From: Apiotrichum sp. Y4204
Taxonomy: Eukaryota; Basidiomycota; Tremellomycetes; Trichosporonales; Trichosporonaceae
Assembly (NCBI GenBank): GCA_025531455.1
Contig: JAMYHL010000005.1
Span: 806,001 to 870,000, forward strand
Reading direction: 5' to 3'
DNA length: 64,000 nt
Part shown: positions 19,442 to 29,624 of the stretch, one piece after another
Layout: every line of letters starts with the position of its first letter
How positions within the stretch are numbered: the first letter of the stretch is position 1
Made by a program: the position numbers and the translations under genes
The notes under the pieces: model-generated
The model's database searches: none
The model's input: the letters and a program-made list of their open reading frames with translations, nothing else
Told to the model about the DNA's origin: nothing

Positions 19442-21955
19442 TTACGATCCTGCGAGCTTCTTGTTCCGGCGCGTCAGCAAGCCACCGAGGAGACCAGCAA
19501 TGAGGACCACGATGATGATGCTCGCTACAATCAGCAGAATCTTCAGCCGGCGCTGTGCCGCTCCGACCTCGCGTTCATCGCAGCTCGGCACGTCGCCAAT
19601 GAGCATCGAACTGTGCTGCGAATGGCGCGTCGGACCCGACGTATTTGACCAGCTGCCGAGCTGAAAAGTGTGCTTCTCGTCGATGAAGCGCAGATTCCGA
19701 AGCGAGTGGAGCGACCGGCTCGCGTGCATTTTGGCAGTCGGCGGCGGGGGCTTGAGTGGTGTGTAAGGGACTGCGACGCTTGCGGGGAGACACGACTGTG
19801 CGCACACTTCACCATCTTTGTTGATCGGTTCCAACGGGGGCATGGTCGCGAGCTCGGGGAATACAATGACTCCCGAGCCCTGGCTGGGATGCATTGCGAG
19901 TTCGTAATCGGGGCGGCTGATAGACGTCGAGACCGCACGACGGGGCGGGGTCCCTGGCGGGGCGAGGTAGTGGGACGACTGCGAGGTGTAGTCGCTCGAG
20001 CCAAGATCCACAAAGTCCTCGCCAGTCGAGTGGGACATGGATGTACCCGTGTCGCCATCATCCGATCCTAATCCGGAAAACGGATGCGTCGGACCAAATC
20101 CAAGACGGTGTGCTATCTTGTGGCGGACACTGCTCCCCACCGACTGGGCCGAGCGGCGCTGCGTGCTCGTCGACCGTTCTGGCTGACCCGAGGTGGATCG
20201 TGATCCCGAAACTCCGTTGCTCCGTCCGTACGCACTCTGTTTGGATGTGACGCCAGAGTAGTGTGTCGAAGTGGAGATTGCGCTGATGCGCTTTGCGTTT
20301 GCAACGTTACTCGCTCGCTTTCCTGCGCGGAGCAATCGTTCCAGAATCGCTGCACGACGGACAAGCACACCCAGATCCACCGATTCGTCGTCCTTTTCCC
20401 AATCATCGTCATTGTTTACAACTTCCTCACCGCCGTGACCTTTGGAGCTGATCATGGACGCGTGTTTTGACGACCGCTTTTTCGACTTTGTCGACTTGTT
20501 GGACCTTGTCGAGCGTACGGACCGGACACTGTCGCGCCGTCCCCAAGCCACTGGCGGGCCGCCGGCGAATAAGCTCCACCTGGCGAGCATACCACCCGTT
20601 GGACGGCTGGGAGCGGCGGCGGGCGCGCTTGCTTGGCTGGGTGCGCCATTGTTCCCGGTGCTAGCGTCGGAGAAACCACTCTGGGCCGAGAGGTGTTTCA
20701 GACGCGCTGCAGGCTCCGAGACAGGGACAGACTGGGACGAGGCGCGGTTGTTTGTGCCGCTACCTGAAAAATGCGAAACGCCACCACGGACCGACGACGG
20801 CGAGTCCATACTTCCAAGTGCTGGATCCTCGTCGAGAAATGAATAGTGAGGGAGAGGGAGTTCGCCAGACAGCTGCGGGATGTCGCGGTTATTACTGAAG
20901 TCCGTGGGAGTCGCACGCGGAGACATGGATGGGAATGTTGTTGACGCGAACGACGTGGCTCCGAGGGGTGACGGGAGTGGCTCGTCGGGAGAGGACGGTC
21001 TTGGCCGCGGACGTGCGTATGACGCGCGAGAGCGACGTGAAAAGAGACTGCTTGTTGGGGAAGAAAGAGGAGCGCCGGGAGAGTACATGGCAGAGGGCGG
21101 GTGAAGTGAAGATGAAGAGGATGATGCAGCACCACCCGCTACACCAAGAGAGGAAGCACCTGCGCCGCCAACAGCCGATGTGGATGAGCGGGGGCCGAGT
21201 GTTGACGAGTCAACAGCCAGAGTGGATCCTGCAGCGGATGCACCTTGGCTAGAGCCTGCCCCAGCACTGGGTGACAGCGGGGGAAGGGATGGTGCGCCAG
21301 ACACTCTGAGCTTGCGGGCAATCACGATCGCTGCCGAGCTGGCTGATGGCGATGGGTTGAGCCACGAGCTCCGGGGCGAAAGGGGCGACTGAGCAGAATA
21401 CGATGCCGAGTACGAGTACATGGAGACCTCTGACTCAACAACGGACCCCAGAGAAAGGGGCCTTTCTCTCAACTCGCGTTCGCGAACGGCAGCAGAAGCA
21501 AGTGCGGCAGCAAGCGACGGGGTGGCTGTCGGCCCAAAGGACCCGCTTGCTGGGAGATTTACTGTCCCCATGGCGGGAGTGTGGGCTGGGCTGGTGCCCG
21601 ACGGCCCCGACGACGGCCCGGTAGATGTTGCGGTGGTCGAGAACGATAACCGCGATCCTGAGCCCGATGCCGCTGCGGGGTGGCTGCCAGTGTGCGGGAG
21701 GGGATCGGCGCCGGTATGTGGGCTTGCCCTGCTTCCTGTTCCTGTGGCTGTTGTGGCTAGGGATGTCGGCCGCTGGGACAAGGGCGAGAGCGGCGTGGGG
21801 CTCAGTGGCGTCGAGAGGTCTACGGAGTTGTGGCCGCCAAAGGTGTCCTGCGGAGACCCTGGTGGGGTGAGGCGCGGCATGGGGCCTGACGGGAGGGAGA
21901 GCGAGTCGCTGCTCGCCGTGGAGGAGGACGAGACGGAGCTCATGGAGGGTCTCAT
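19442..21955 (-). CDS. Ser-rich single-pass membrane protein, unknown
   Basis: This is a single uninterrupted ORF of 837 residues. I do not recognise the family. Residues 1 to about 450 are low complexity, rich in Ser, Pro, Gly, Thr and Ala. A basic patch follows (KSTKSKKRSSKH, about 495-510), then an acidic stretch (NNDDDWEKDDESVDLG). A helix-like segment reads LVRRAAILERLLRAGKRASNVANAKRISAIS. Near the C-terminus a conserved-looking region (FIDEKHTFQLGSW, SSMLIGDVPSCDEREV) precedes one strong membrane segment at about 806-827 and a short basic tail (RRNKK). No signal peptide is visible, so a tail-anchored or type II topology is likely, with the long Ser-rich part in the cytosol. The lack of introns in a 2.5-kb gene is unusual here. 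Codon use looks genuine. Confidence 0.75.
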   Translation of the reverse strand: MRPSMSSVSSSSTASSDSLSLPSGPMPRLTPPGSPQDTFGGHNSVDLSTPLSPTPLSPLSQRPTSLATTATGTGSRASPHTGADPLPHTGSHPAAASGSGSRLSFSTTATSTGPSSGPSGTSPAHTPAMGTVNLPASGSFGPTATPSLAAALASAAVRERELRERPLSLGSVVESEVSMYSYSASYSAQSPLSPRSSWLNPSPSASSAAIVIARKLRVSGAPSLPPLSPSAGAGSSQGASAAGSTLAVDSSTLGPRSSTSAVGGAGASSLGVAGGAASSSSSSLHPPSAMYSPGAPLSSPTSSLFSRRSRASYARPRPRPSSPDEPLPSPLGATSFASTTFPSMSPRATPTDFSNNRDIPQLSGELPLPHYSFLDEDPALGSMDSPSSVRGGVSHFSGSGTNNRASSQSVPVSEPAARLKHLSAQSGFSDASTGNNGAPSQASAPAAAPSRPTGGMLARWSLFAGGPPVAWGRRDSVRSVRSTRSNKSTKSKKRSSKHASMISSKGHGGEEVVNNDDDWEKDDESVDLGVLVRRAAILERLLRAGKRASNVANAKRISAISTSTHYSGVTSKQSAYGRSNGVSGSRSTSGQPERSTSTQRRSAQSVGSSVRHKIAHRLGFGPTHPFSGLGSDDGDTGTSMSHSTGEDFVDLGSSDYTSQSSHYLAPPGTPPRRAVSTSISRPDYELAMHPSQGSGVIVFPELATMPPLEPINKDGEVCAQSCLPASVAVPYTPLKPPPPTAKMHASRSLHSLRNLRFIDEKHTFQLGSWSNTSGPTRHSQHSSMLIGDVPSCDEREVGAAQRRLKILLIVASIIIVVLIAGLLGGLLTRRNKKLAGS

Positions 21956-23850
21956 GATGACGAGAGGACGAGAAGATGAGGATTAAAGAGGGGAGGGAGG
22001 GAGAGGGGGTTGCGGCCTGCTAGGCCTTTCGGACGGTGTTGTGTATGTTCGTCGTGGTGGTAGAGAGTACTGGCGGGTCGAGAAGGAGGTGGTCGGGGGG
22101 GCGAATGGGAGAGACACAAGGAGGGTAGTGCTCAGGGGCAGATGTCGAGGGCTGTCGCTGGGCTTTGAAAGGAAAATAAACAAGAAGTGATTAAACAGAT
22201 GGCGATGAGAAAAGGACTAGTCGAGACAAAAAGCAAAAGGAATCTAGAATGTCAAAAGAGCGTGACGAGTTGGGCGGGCGAGGATTGGCAGTGGCAAGAT
22301 GGGGAGGCGCGGCGAGGACGGCGAGAACAATGGGAGGAGGTGGGGCGGGGAGGTGAGGTGAGATGTTGGCGATGTGCTGTCGCTGTCGCTGCCGCTGCCC
22401 GATGTCCCGGTGCCGATGAGAGGAGGGGAGGAGAAGGAGGGGGGAGGAGGAGGAGATTGAGATGGCGATGTCGGGGTGTGTGTCGGAGATGGAGAGATGG
22501 AGAGATGGCGATGGAGATGCGAGTGATGGACCAAGCGCAGTGCCCAGTGGCCTAGTCGGGCAAGGAGCAAAGGACAGCGAGAGTACGCCCAGGGAGGGGG
22601 TCCGAGAGCGCGGGTATGGGTATGGGACCTCGGGGAGAGGTTTGCAAAAGGACAAGCAGGAGGGACGAGGAGGGACCTGCGTGTTGGCGGCGTGTATTCG
22701 CGGGAGGGGGAGGGGTTTGGAACGAGTGCTCCCTGGAACACCAAAAAGTACACTCAAACACAACAGAGTATACACAATGGCCAGAAGGAGCAGTAAAAAA
22801 AGGTTTAGAGCGAGTAAGAGGGACTGGGGATTTTGAGGGGAGGAGGGAGAGATGCGTTGGTGTTGTCGATGTTACAACACGTCGTTGTCTCTTGGAGTTG
22901 TCGTTTTCTCGAGGTGGCGATCCTCAATCTCAGTCTTGATCTCTTGATATCTTGCTGACGGTGAAGAAGCAAGCAAAGCAACGCATGCGCGCATGCGGAG
23001 ACATGGATGGATGCATGTCATCGATCGCCCCCCATCATCATCCATGTGCATGCTGCCGTGGTACGGTGGACATACAGTTCCGCTCCTGCCGGGTGTGCGT
23101 GCGTGTTTACGTCCAAGAGAAAAAAAAGCGAGGAACGACAAGGAGGAGAGGAGCAGGCCGGGAGAGCGGAGATCTGGCATCTCACCTGTGTGTGCTCCTC
23201 TTTCTCTCTCTCTCGTTCATCTCTCTTTCTCCTCTCTCTCTCCGTCCCTCGTGCCTGCCGAATGGCCCGAACGTGCACACTCCCGGGGCCGCCTCGCAGC
23301 CTGGGCGGCAAGAGGATCGAGAGGAGAGGCAAGAGCACACCTTGCCGTACACCCAAGATAATCCAGGTGGCCAGCTGCTCGCCGAGCTCCAGCTGCCGTT
23401 CTTTCCCTGTACGCCTCTTCGGCTCCACCCCGCCGCCCGGTAGCACCAACGGCATGCATACTCTTTCCTCGAGACTTTTCCTAGAGTTCCTCGAGATCCT
23501 CGGCGGCTCGTCATCATTCATTGGATCTCTCATATCTCGTCCTCTCGTCTCGTCTCGGAATGGGCTAGGGAGACGGACGAAAAGGGATGAATTGTCTCGG
23601 GTGGGCGCCAGCTATACCGCCCAGGGAGAGCGAGGCCCAGGCTGGCCATGGCAAAGACCATAACAAGTGAACAAACCCACAAAGCTGGAGCCGTGTCGTC
23701 GTCGCGGGTCCAACGGCCGCCGGCCGGCAGTGGCGCAGTGACAGCATCTAGAGTAACATGCTCCTTAAGCTCGGTTGCTCTGCGTCCCCCCTCTCTCTCC
23801 TGCATCGCGCTCTCCCTCTGCGCCACCTCGATCCCCGTGCCTCGTTGCCG

Positions 23851-23926
23851 ACCCCTCTGACCCTCACAGACCCTCTGACCTTCACTGACCCTCACACTCT
23901 GACTCCCACTCTCTGACCCTCACCCG
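23851..23926 (+). repeat. Degenerate CTCTGACCCTCAC minisatellite
   Basis: About five to six imperfect copies of a CTGACCCTCACA/CTCTGACC unit are seen in tandem. No coding or RNA function is suggested. Confidence 0.7.
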
Positions 23927-24483
23927 CCCACCCAGCAGCCATGCTGCCGGCATTGCCGCCTTGCGCGCCTTGCGTAACACCTGGTAATGAGCCCTGGAGC
24001 CCACAATGGCCACAAGGCCGCAGTGCGGCACTGTGCATACCGTCCGAGCCGCAGCCTGCAGTGGCTCTCCCTGCTCCCTGCTCCATGCCCTTGCTCTACC
24101 GCTTTTGCTGCGGCGCCGCTGCCGTGTCGTAGCCGGGATGCAACCCTGAGTCCGCCGCCCCTTAGCCGTACAGGTGTAGTAACTGCCGCCATGCCGCCCT
24201 CATCCGCAGAGCTGGAGAGGCCGTGATTTCGCAGCAGCGAGCACAACGCAGCTCCCAGAAAGCCAACACCAGCCGGCCAGCAGGCCTGGAGCTTGGAGCG
24301 CACTCCGCCCAACCAAAGCAAGTCATACAGGGCATCGAATTCTTCCCGGTCCTGGTCCTGGCCCTTATTCGGAAGCCGCACGCCTGTCGCATGAGCCCCA
24401 AGGCTTGAGGCATCACGTTCTCAAGCTTCACGGCCGCATAGTGGCTGTTTGCTTTTTCGAGCGACAGCCCGCAGATATACAAA

Positions 24484-24520
24484 GCCGCAGACCCGCAGAC
24501 CCGACCCGCAGACCCGCAGC
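24484..24520 (+). repeat. GCAGACCC tandem repeat
   Basis: Four near-perfect copies of GCAGACCC, one interrupted by an extra GACCC, lie within the intergenic region. Confidence 0.7.
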
Positions 24521-25390
24521 CAGGCAAGGACAGCGGCTCAGGCGCGTCTCCCTCCTCCCGCGACGCGTCGATTCCGCATGTAGCAGCAACTCGTATAATC
24601 TGGGCGACGTACGCCCCGTTGTCGGATCCCCGTAGAGGTAGAGTACCGCACTGCAGAAGATCTTGTCTTTTCAGTTTTGTAGGTGACTATCCCTATCCCT
24701 GCTATTCTCGATGGCGAGCAGCGATCGCTTTACGAGTTGACTGTCTCGGAACGGTCCAGCTCCAGGCTCTGGATCTTTCGTCTGCTCCCTCTCGCCCTTT
24801 GGCTCTCCCCTCCCGGCTCCAGGCTCCCGGCTCCAGACTCCGGACGCTCGGGCTGATGTCAGTGGCGCGCACCGGTGGAGCCCCAACGATCGGACATACG
24901 GTGGGTGTGATCTGCATCTCTGGATCTCTGGCCTTGTGTGAGAGAGGGACCACGGCCGACGGGCTTTGGGCTTTGGGATCCCAGGAATCGATTCCCTACG
25001 AGCTCACGTATGGAAAGCACACGGATGGCAAAGGCAGAAACAGCGCCAGCATTGATTCCTGCTGCCTGTTTCCTGCTTCCTGCTCCCTGCTGCCACTCCC
25101 GCTGGCCGCCGCCAACCGCAGCGCCGCGCAGCTCGTGCACGGCCCGTTCTCGGCATCACGGCAAGCACCTGGACGCTGGCCTAGCCCGGAACGGTTAGTC
25201 TTCGGGCATGTGGCCGATGACATCGCATCCTGTGTGTGGCTGCTATCCTACTCCGACCCGATCCCATCCCAGGATTGGATTCCAGTTCTAGCACACATTG
25301 CATTCTATTATCTACATACAGTGTCGTCGCTCGTATCCGTGCATCCGTCCTGTCCCCTCGTCTCGTCTCATCACGTAGTAATTGCGCAGT

Positions 25391-28217
25391 CTACGCGCTC
25401 GCAGGCGTGCCGTTGGCGCTGCTCGCACCGTTCGCACCGCTCGCACCGTTCGCGCCGGTCTCGCTGCCCTCATCCGACTCTCCACCGGCAGCACCCACGG
25501 CGCGCACCCGTGCAATCTCGTCCTCGACAGCCTGCCGCCCAGCAGAGGTGAGCATGGGCCGGCCGTCAGTGTAGTCCTTTTCAAAGTACCGCGTCTCGTG
25601 TCTGCTGTCAGCGAGGAACAGACGAAAGCCAAGGCAGTGCCACTAATCTCGGAACCAAGCTCCAACCTCGGCTCCAATCTCAGTGGAGTCCGCCTATTCC
25701 GGCCCTGGAGATCACTCTAATACTCACTCTCCACCCACAGCCTTGAGCTTCGCGGCGATATCACGCTGACGCTGTTCAATCACCTGCTTCTGCTTGGTCG
25801 CCTCGCTCCAGTTCTTGCCGAACAGGTTTTCCGTCACGGGGTTCCAGAGCCGGCGACTCTCCTGCGGCTCCTGCTCGTCGATTGGGCGAACGAGTTTTGG
25901 GATCAGAGCCAGCTGGTCCATGTCGAGCAGAAGCGTCCACTCCTGTGATGTTAGATGCTGTCAAGGTTCACGTGCACTGCACTGCCGCCGTCCCGATCGT
26001 GACTCTATCTCTAATCAATGCGGCCGGTTCCTCGACTATTCTCCGCTATCGTGTCCCGGGTGATACGCTGAGCTTATTGTGACGGCTCCAACAATAACCT
26101 CTTTGCCACAAGGTTGACACAGCTCGGTCACAAGGTTCCCGGCCAAAGCCAATACCTTGATGGATAGATTCCATGGCTCCCACAGAGTGGGCCACAGCTT
26201 CTAGGACCGCTTCACCTCTCCCAAAATGTCACAATTGAGAGGCGGCCAGCTCTGAGATCGCCAAACTCCGTTCCGCTACTCCTGCCACTCACCTTCTGTC
26301 CTTTGAGGCGGTACCGGATCTGGCGCATCCAGTTGCCCTCAATGTGCGCGACGACCATCTCGCTCGGCACCTGCTTGGGCTTCTTCCACTCCTCTGCCGC
26401 AGTGTCGCCCGTCTTGTACCGGAAGATGACACCGTCGAGCAGGAAGCGGGGCTTGCCGATCCACGACTGGGAGTGTGAGCGTGTATCGTACGCGATGTGA
26501 TTATGTGACAGCAGTAATGTGAAGGCACAAGCATGACACGTAACTCGCGGAGCCCGCACAATCACACGGCACACAGGCACCGACAATTGGAACGTGAAGA
26601 CTTGTGAAATACTGTCATGAGTGGTTCATGGGAACCAGCCACTCCACATGTCCATCTGCCGGCAGTCCATGTGCATGTCTGCGGTAACCCATGTGCGCGA
26701 CATGAGCACACGCAACAATGACATAAAGGTCATATGCATATGGCCTCATGCCACACACCACACGTTGATCCACGTACCTCATCCTTGTAGTCGAGCAGCA
26801 CGCGCAACCGCGTGGCGCCGTCACCGCCACGAACCGTGACGGAAATCTGGTCGCTCATGGTACCATAGTACGAGCCCTTGAGGATGCCATTGACCTGCGC
26901 CTCGGGGTGTGTGATCTGGTACTCTTCGCCCTTGCCTGGTCCGTCGCGGAGGATGCGCACAAAGATACCCTTGTTGAGCGGACCGGGGCCGAGGCGGATC
27001 GCTGATGTTAGAACGTCCTCTGCAACAATACCACTCCTCTCACTCACCAGGGAAGGACACCTTGGCCATGATCTGGTCAACACCGACGGCCTCGATGCCC
27101 CGCTCGGGGCAGTAGTAGTATGCGGCCGAGACCGGCGGGTGATGGCTCGTCTGCTCGCAGAGGAAGACAACTGTGACCTTCTCGCTGTCCCGGACGCCAG
27201 CGTCCATTTCTCGCGGAAGAATCTCGTCACCGGGACCCGGGATCGCCTGGCGCATCGCCGCCATGTCGAACGGATCCTTCTTCTTCTCCCCACGCGACGA
27301 CGCGGCAGATCGGATAGAGGACACCTCGCTTCCAGTGCCCGCAAAACCACCATGTTCGGGACCGAGAACTGGCGTCGACCATCCGGATCCACCCTGGCCA
27401 CCGTACTGGGGCTCATTCGGCAGAGGCACATGGACATGCGTCCGCACAATCGGCATACCTGTCTCCTCATCAATCTTCAACGGGGGAACGCGCCATCCGC
27501 AGCGGAAGTGCTCGCCTTGGTGTGAGCTGGACCAAAGTTGTAATCTCACCAAGTGCCGAGTTGTACGTCTTTCCGAGACGAGCGCGAACAAACTTGAGAT
27601 CCTTGGAGAACAGGAAACGGAGCACAGCAAGCATCCGTTCGAAATCGTCGGAGCTGTCACCGATACTATGACGTCAGTGAAAAGTACCACTTTGGGAGGA
27701 CCACTCACGCCGCAAAGATATCGGCACGGTCGGCGTACTGCCAGTACTCGAGGTTTGGGATCGGCTCGAGCAGCGAGGCGGGAAGGGAGAGGCGACTATG
27801 TGTGTGAGTGTGGCCACGACGGAGCTCACTCACAGACTGGCAAGATCCTTGACACCAACGAGCCTAGTGTGTCAGCTAGCTGCGGTGGGATTGGAGAGAG
27901 GTGGGGCTACACTGCGCCCACCACCGCTCGACTGCGATCGTAGCTCGTAGTGTGTGGAGACGTGTCGTGCGGTGTGGGAGAAGGGTGGTGTGGGTTCATG
28001 TTGTGATGTGCGGACAGGGTGTCCAAACCCTGCGATTCGCCCCCCTCATGTCTCCACACGCAACGCGCACTTACTTCTTCAGTAGACCCATAAGAATACG
28101 CATCTTGCCCTCCTCGCCACCGCTGCCGACGTCCGGCAGGGTGGCCGGGGCTCCCGTGTCGTCTGTGAATGACTGGGTAGCTGGGGCGGGGTCAACCAGA
28201 ATGTGGGGTGTAGCCAT
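25391..28217 (-). CDS. Oxysterol-binding protein (Kes1/Osh-type ORD)
   Basis: Nine exons: 28217-28075, 27863-27834, 27795-27709, 27665-27550, 27515-27048, 27001-26778, 26466-26293, 25942-25728 and 25601-25391; 555 residues. The family fingerprint EQTSHHPPVS is at residues 246-255. It is preceded by the lid region (KLVGVKDLASLRLSLPASLLEPIPNLEYW) and followed by QISVTVRGG, EGNWMRQIRY and ESRRLWNPVT. There is no PH domain, so it is a short ORP that would exchange sterol and PI4P between membranes. An insertion of about 50 residues (GYGGQGGSGW to GEKKKDPFD) and a C-terminal NGASGANGASSANG repeat extend it beyond Kes1 (434 residues). Exon 2 is only 30 nt. Intron 4 is 34 bp and ends in AAG. Introns 6 and 7 are 311 and 350 bp. 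Confidence 0.9.
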
Positions 28218-29566
28218 CGCGGATAAGGTGAGGGCCGGAGATGTGGGGGTGGCGGCGAGCGTGGGGTCGCGATGGATAGCGATAACGAAAGCGCAAAATG
28301 GATCAAGAATCGAGGACGAATAGGGCAAACGTGGTTGAGAAGCAAGAGGTGGAGATGGAAATGTAGATTACACGCTCACACAAGGCGCAATTGTAACGAT
28401 ACCGGAGGGGAAGGATGGCACGATGCGCGATGCAATGCACGACGGAGTGATCCGATACGACAAGTGCAGTCGATAGAGCGATGCCCGAGATACGATCACG
28501 GTATTGCAAGGACCCCGCAGCAATAAGGCCGTGCAATGATCGCAGTCAGTGGGATCCCAAGTACCCAAGTGCGAGGTAAGCGCGACACATGGCAAGGCGG
28601 TGGTACACGTCCAGAATGAGCGTCACAGGAACGGTTAAGACCGGGCAGCGGCAGTCCGAGCGTCCGAGCGCCACAACAACGACGAGCGCGAGGTCGCGTC
28701 AACATGTCGGCATGAGCGTTTGATCGAGGGCGTTGCGGCGGCGGCGCGGCGCAGGGTCCGAAACGACCACACCACGGCACGACGCGAGCGCGGTTGAGCA
28801 AGGGGCCAAGAGTCGTGATGAATGAGGAAATCGGCCGGGTTGTCCGGAGCACGGGGAGGGAGAACGTGCGCGCGCAGCAAGACGGTCATCCGGAGCAGGA
28901 GATCAGGAAACATGAAGCAAAAAATATGCAGAATATCACCGATCGAGAAGCAGCGTGTCAGCATCGGCGCGAAGGGGGGAGGGGATGAGACACGGCAACG
29001 TCAAGTGTGCAAAAATATCAACGACCACAACGCTTCACGTACTGCGCCGCTCGGGCACAAAGACAGAAGCGAACACGGAAGCACGATGGAGAAGGCGGCG
29101 ACCATCACTCAGCGTGCGTGACAGCCCCGTACCCCATCGACCTTCCAATGTAAAGCGGGCCAGCGAGCGAAGCGCGAAGCGCGAAGCGTGCCTTCGGCTG
29201 CATGTGTGTGCGCCCGGACATGGATGCACCTGTGCCTCGTTCACATGTCGCCAAGCATGTGCGCACCGCACGCACCCAAGCGGTGCAATGCAACAACGGG
29301 ACATGGTTGTTTAGGCCCCAATGGCGCGCTGGTCGTTGGCTGGCGATAACGAACGTGCGGCTTGGTCCGGGTCGGGTGGAGGTGCGGTTGCCACCGGCAG
29401 TGGAGGCTGGGTGCTGACCACCGGGGTGTTCAGAGCGACGCTCTCAGAACCCAGTGCACCACGGCCCACGGCGGCGCGCAGAGTCCGTCGAGCGCAACGA
29501 CAATAACAGCGACAGCGGCACAAACGACAACAACAACAGAGAACTCATGCCGTCACGGTCACTTAC
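28218..29566. other. Intergenic region upstream of the OSBP gene
   Basis: The OSBP promoter should lie at the low-coordinate end. There is an AGCGAAGCGCGA repeat at 29162-29189. Several 60-110 codon ORFs are present but none has family similarity or consistent splice signals. If the orphan exon at 29567-29624 belongs to a real gene, its later exons would lie here. Confidence 0.45.
29162..29189 (+). repeat. AGCGCGA short tandem repeat
   Basis: Four imperfect units of GCGA(A)GC are in tandem in noncoding sequence. Confidence 0.6.
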
Positions 29567-29624
29567 CCGGATCGTCATCGGTCGGGATGGCGAGCTTTGA
29601 GGCGGCGCCCTTGTCCTTGCCCAT
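29567..29624 (-). CDS. Orphan putative first exon of an unidentified gene
   Basis: An ATG at 29624 opens MGKDKGAASKLAIPTDDDP and meets a perfect GTAAGT donor at 29566. Upstream on the same strand (29625 to about 29830) is a CT-rich stretch that looks like a 5' leader. I could not find a downstream exon that joins in phase with a convincing protein. Acceptors near 29443, 29420 and 29413 give unrelated-looking frames. Without splicing the ORF stops after 21 codons. It may be the first coding exon of a small gene, an upstream ORF or a noncoding transcript. No family is recognised. Confidence 0.3.

Larger units (their letters stand above)
21956..25390. other. Long intergenic region with 5' leader and decayed repeats
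   Basis: This 3.4-kb stretch contains no supported gene. From 21956 to about 22760 the plus strand is strongly purine-rich, so the minus-strand transcript of the neighbouring unknown gene probably has a long CT-rich 5' leader or promoter here. From about 23150 to 25390 there are CT-rich patches and short degenerate tandem repeats (23851-23926, 24484-24520, and Pro/Leu-type CTCCGGCTC repeats at about 24780-24845). All six frames are broken or look random. Confidence 0.55.

Noticed and set aside
23000..25390. CRISPR-like or transposon repeats
   Set aside because: The tandem units are short, degenerate and without spacers, terminal repeats or transposase fragments; CRISPR arrays are not expected in a fungal nuclear genome.
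24619..25551. A 310-codon plus-strand ORF before the OSBP gene
   Set aside because: It has no recognisable domain, overlaps the OSBP C-terminal exon in antisense and contains simple SHRSHRSH repeats from noncoding sequence.
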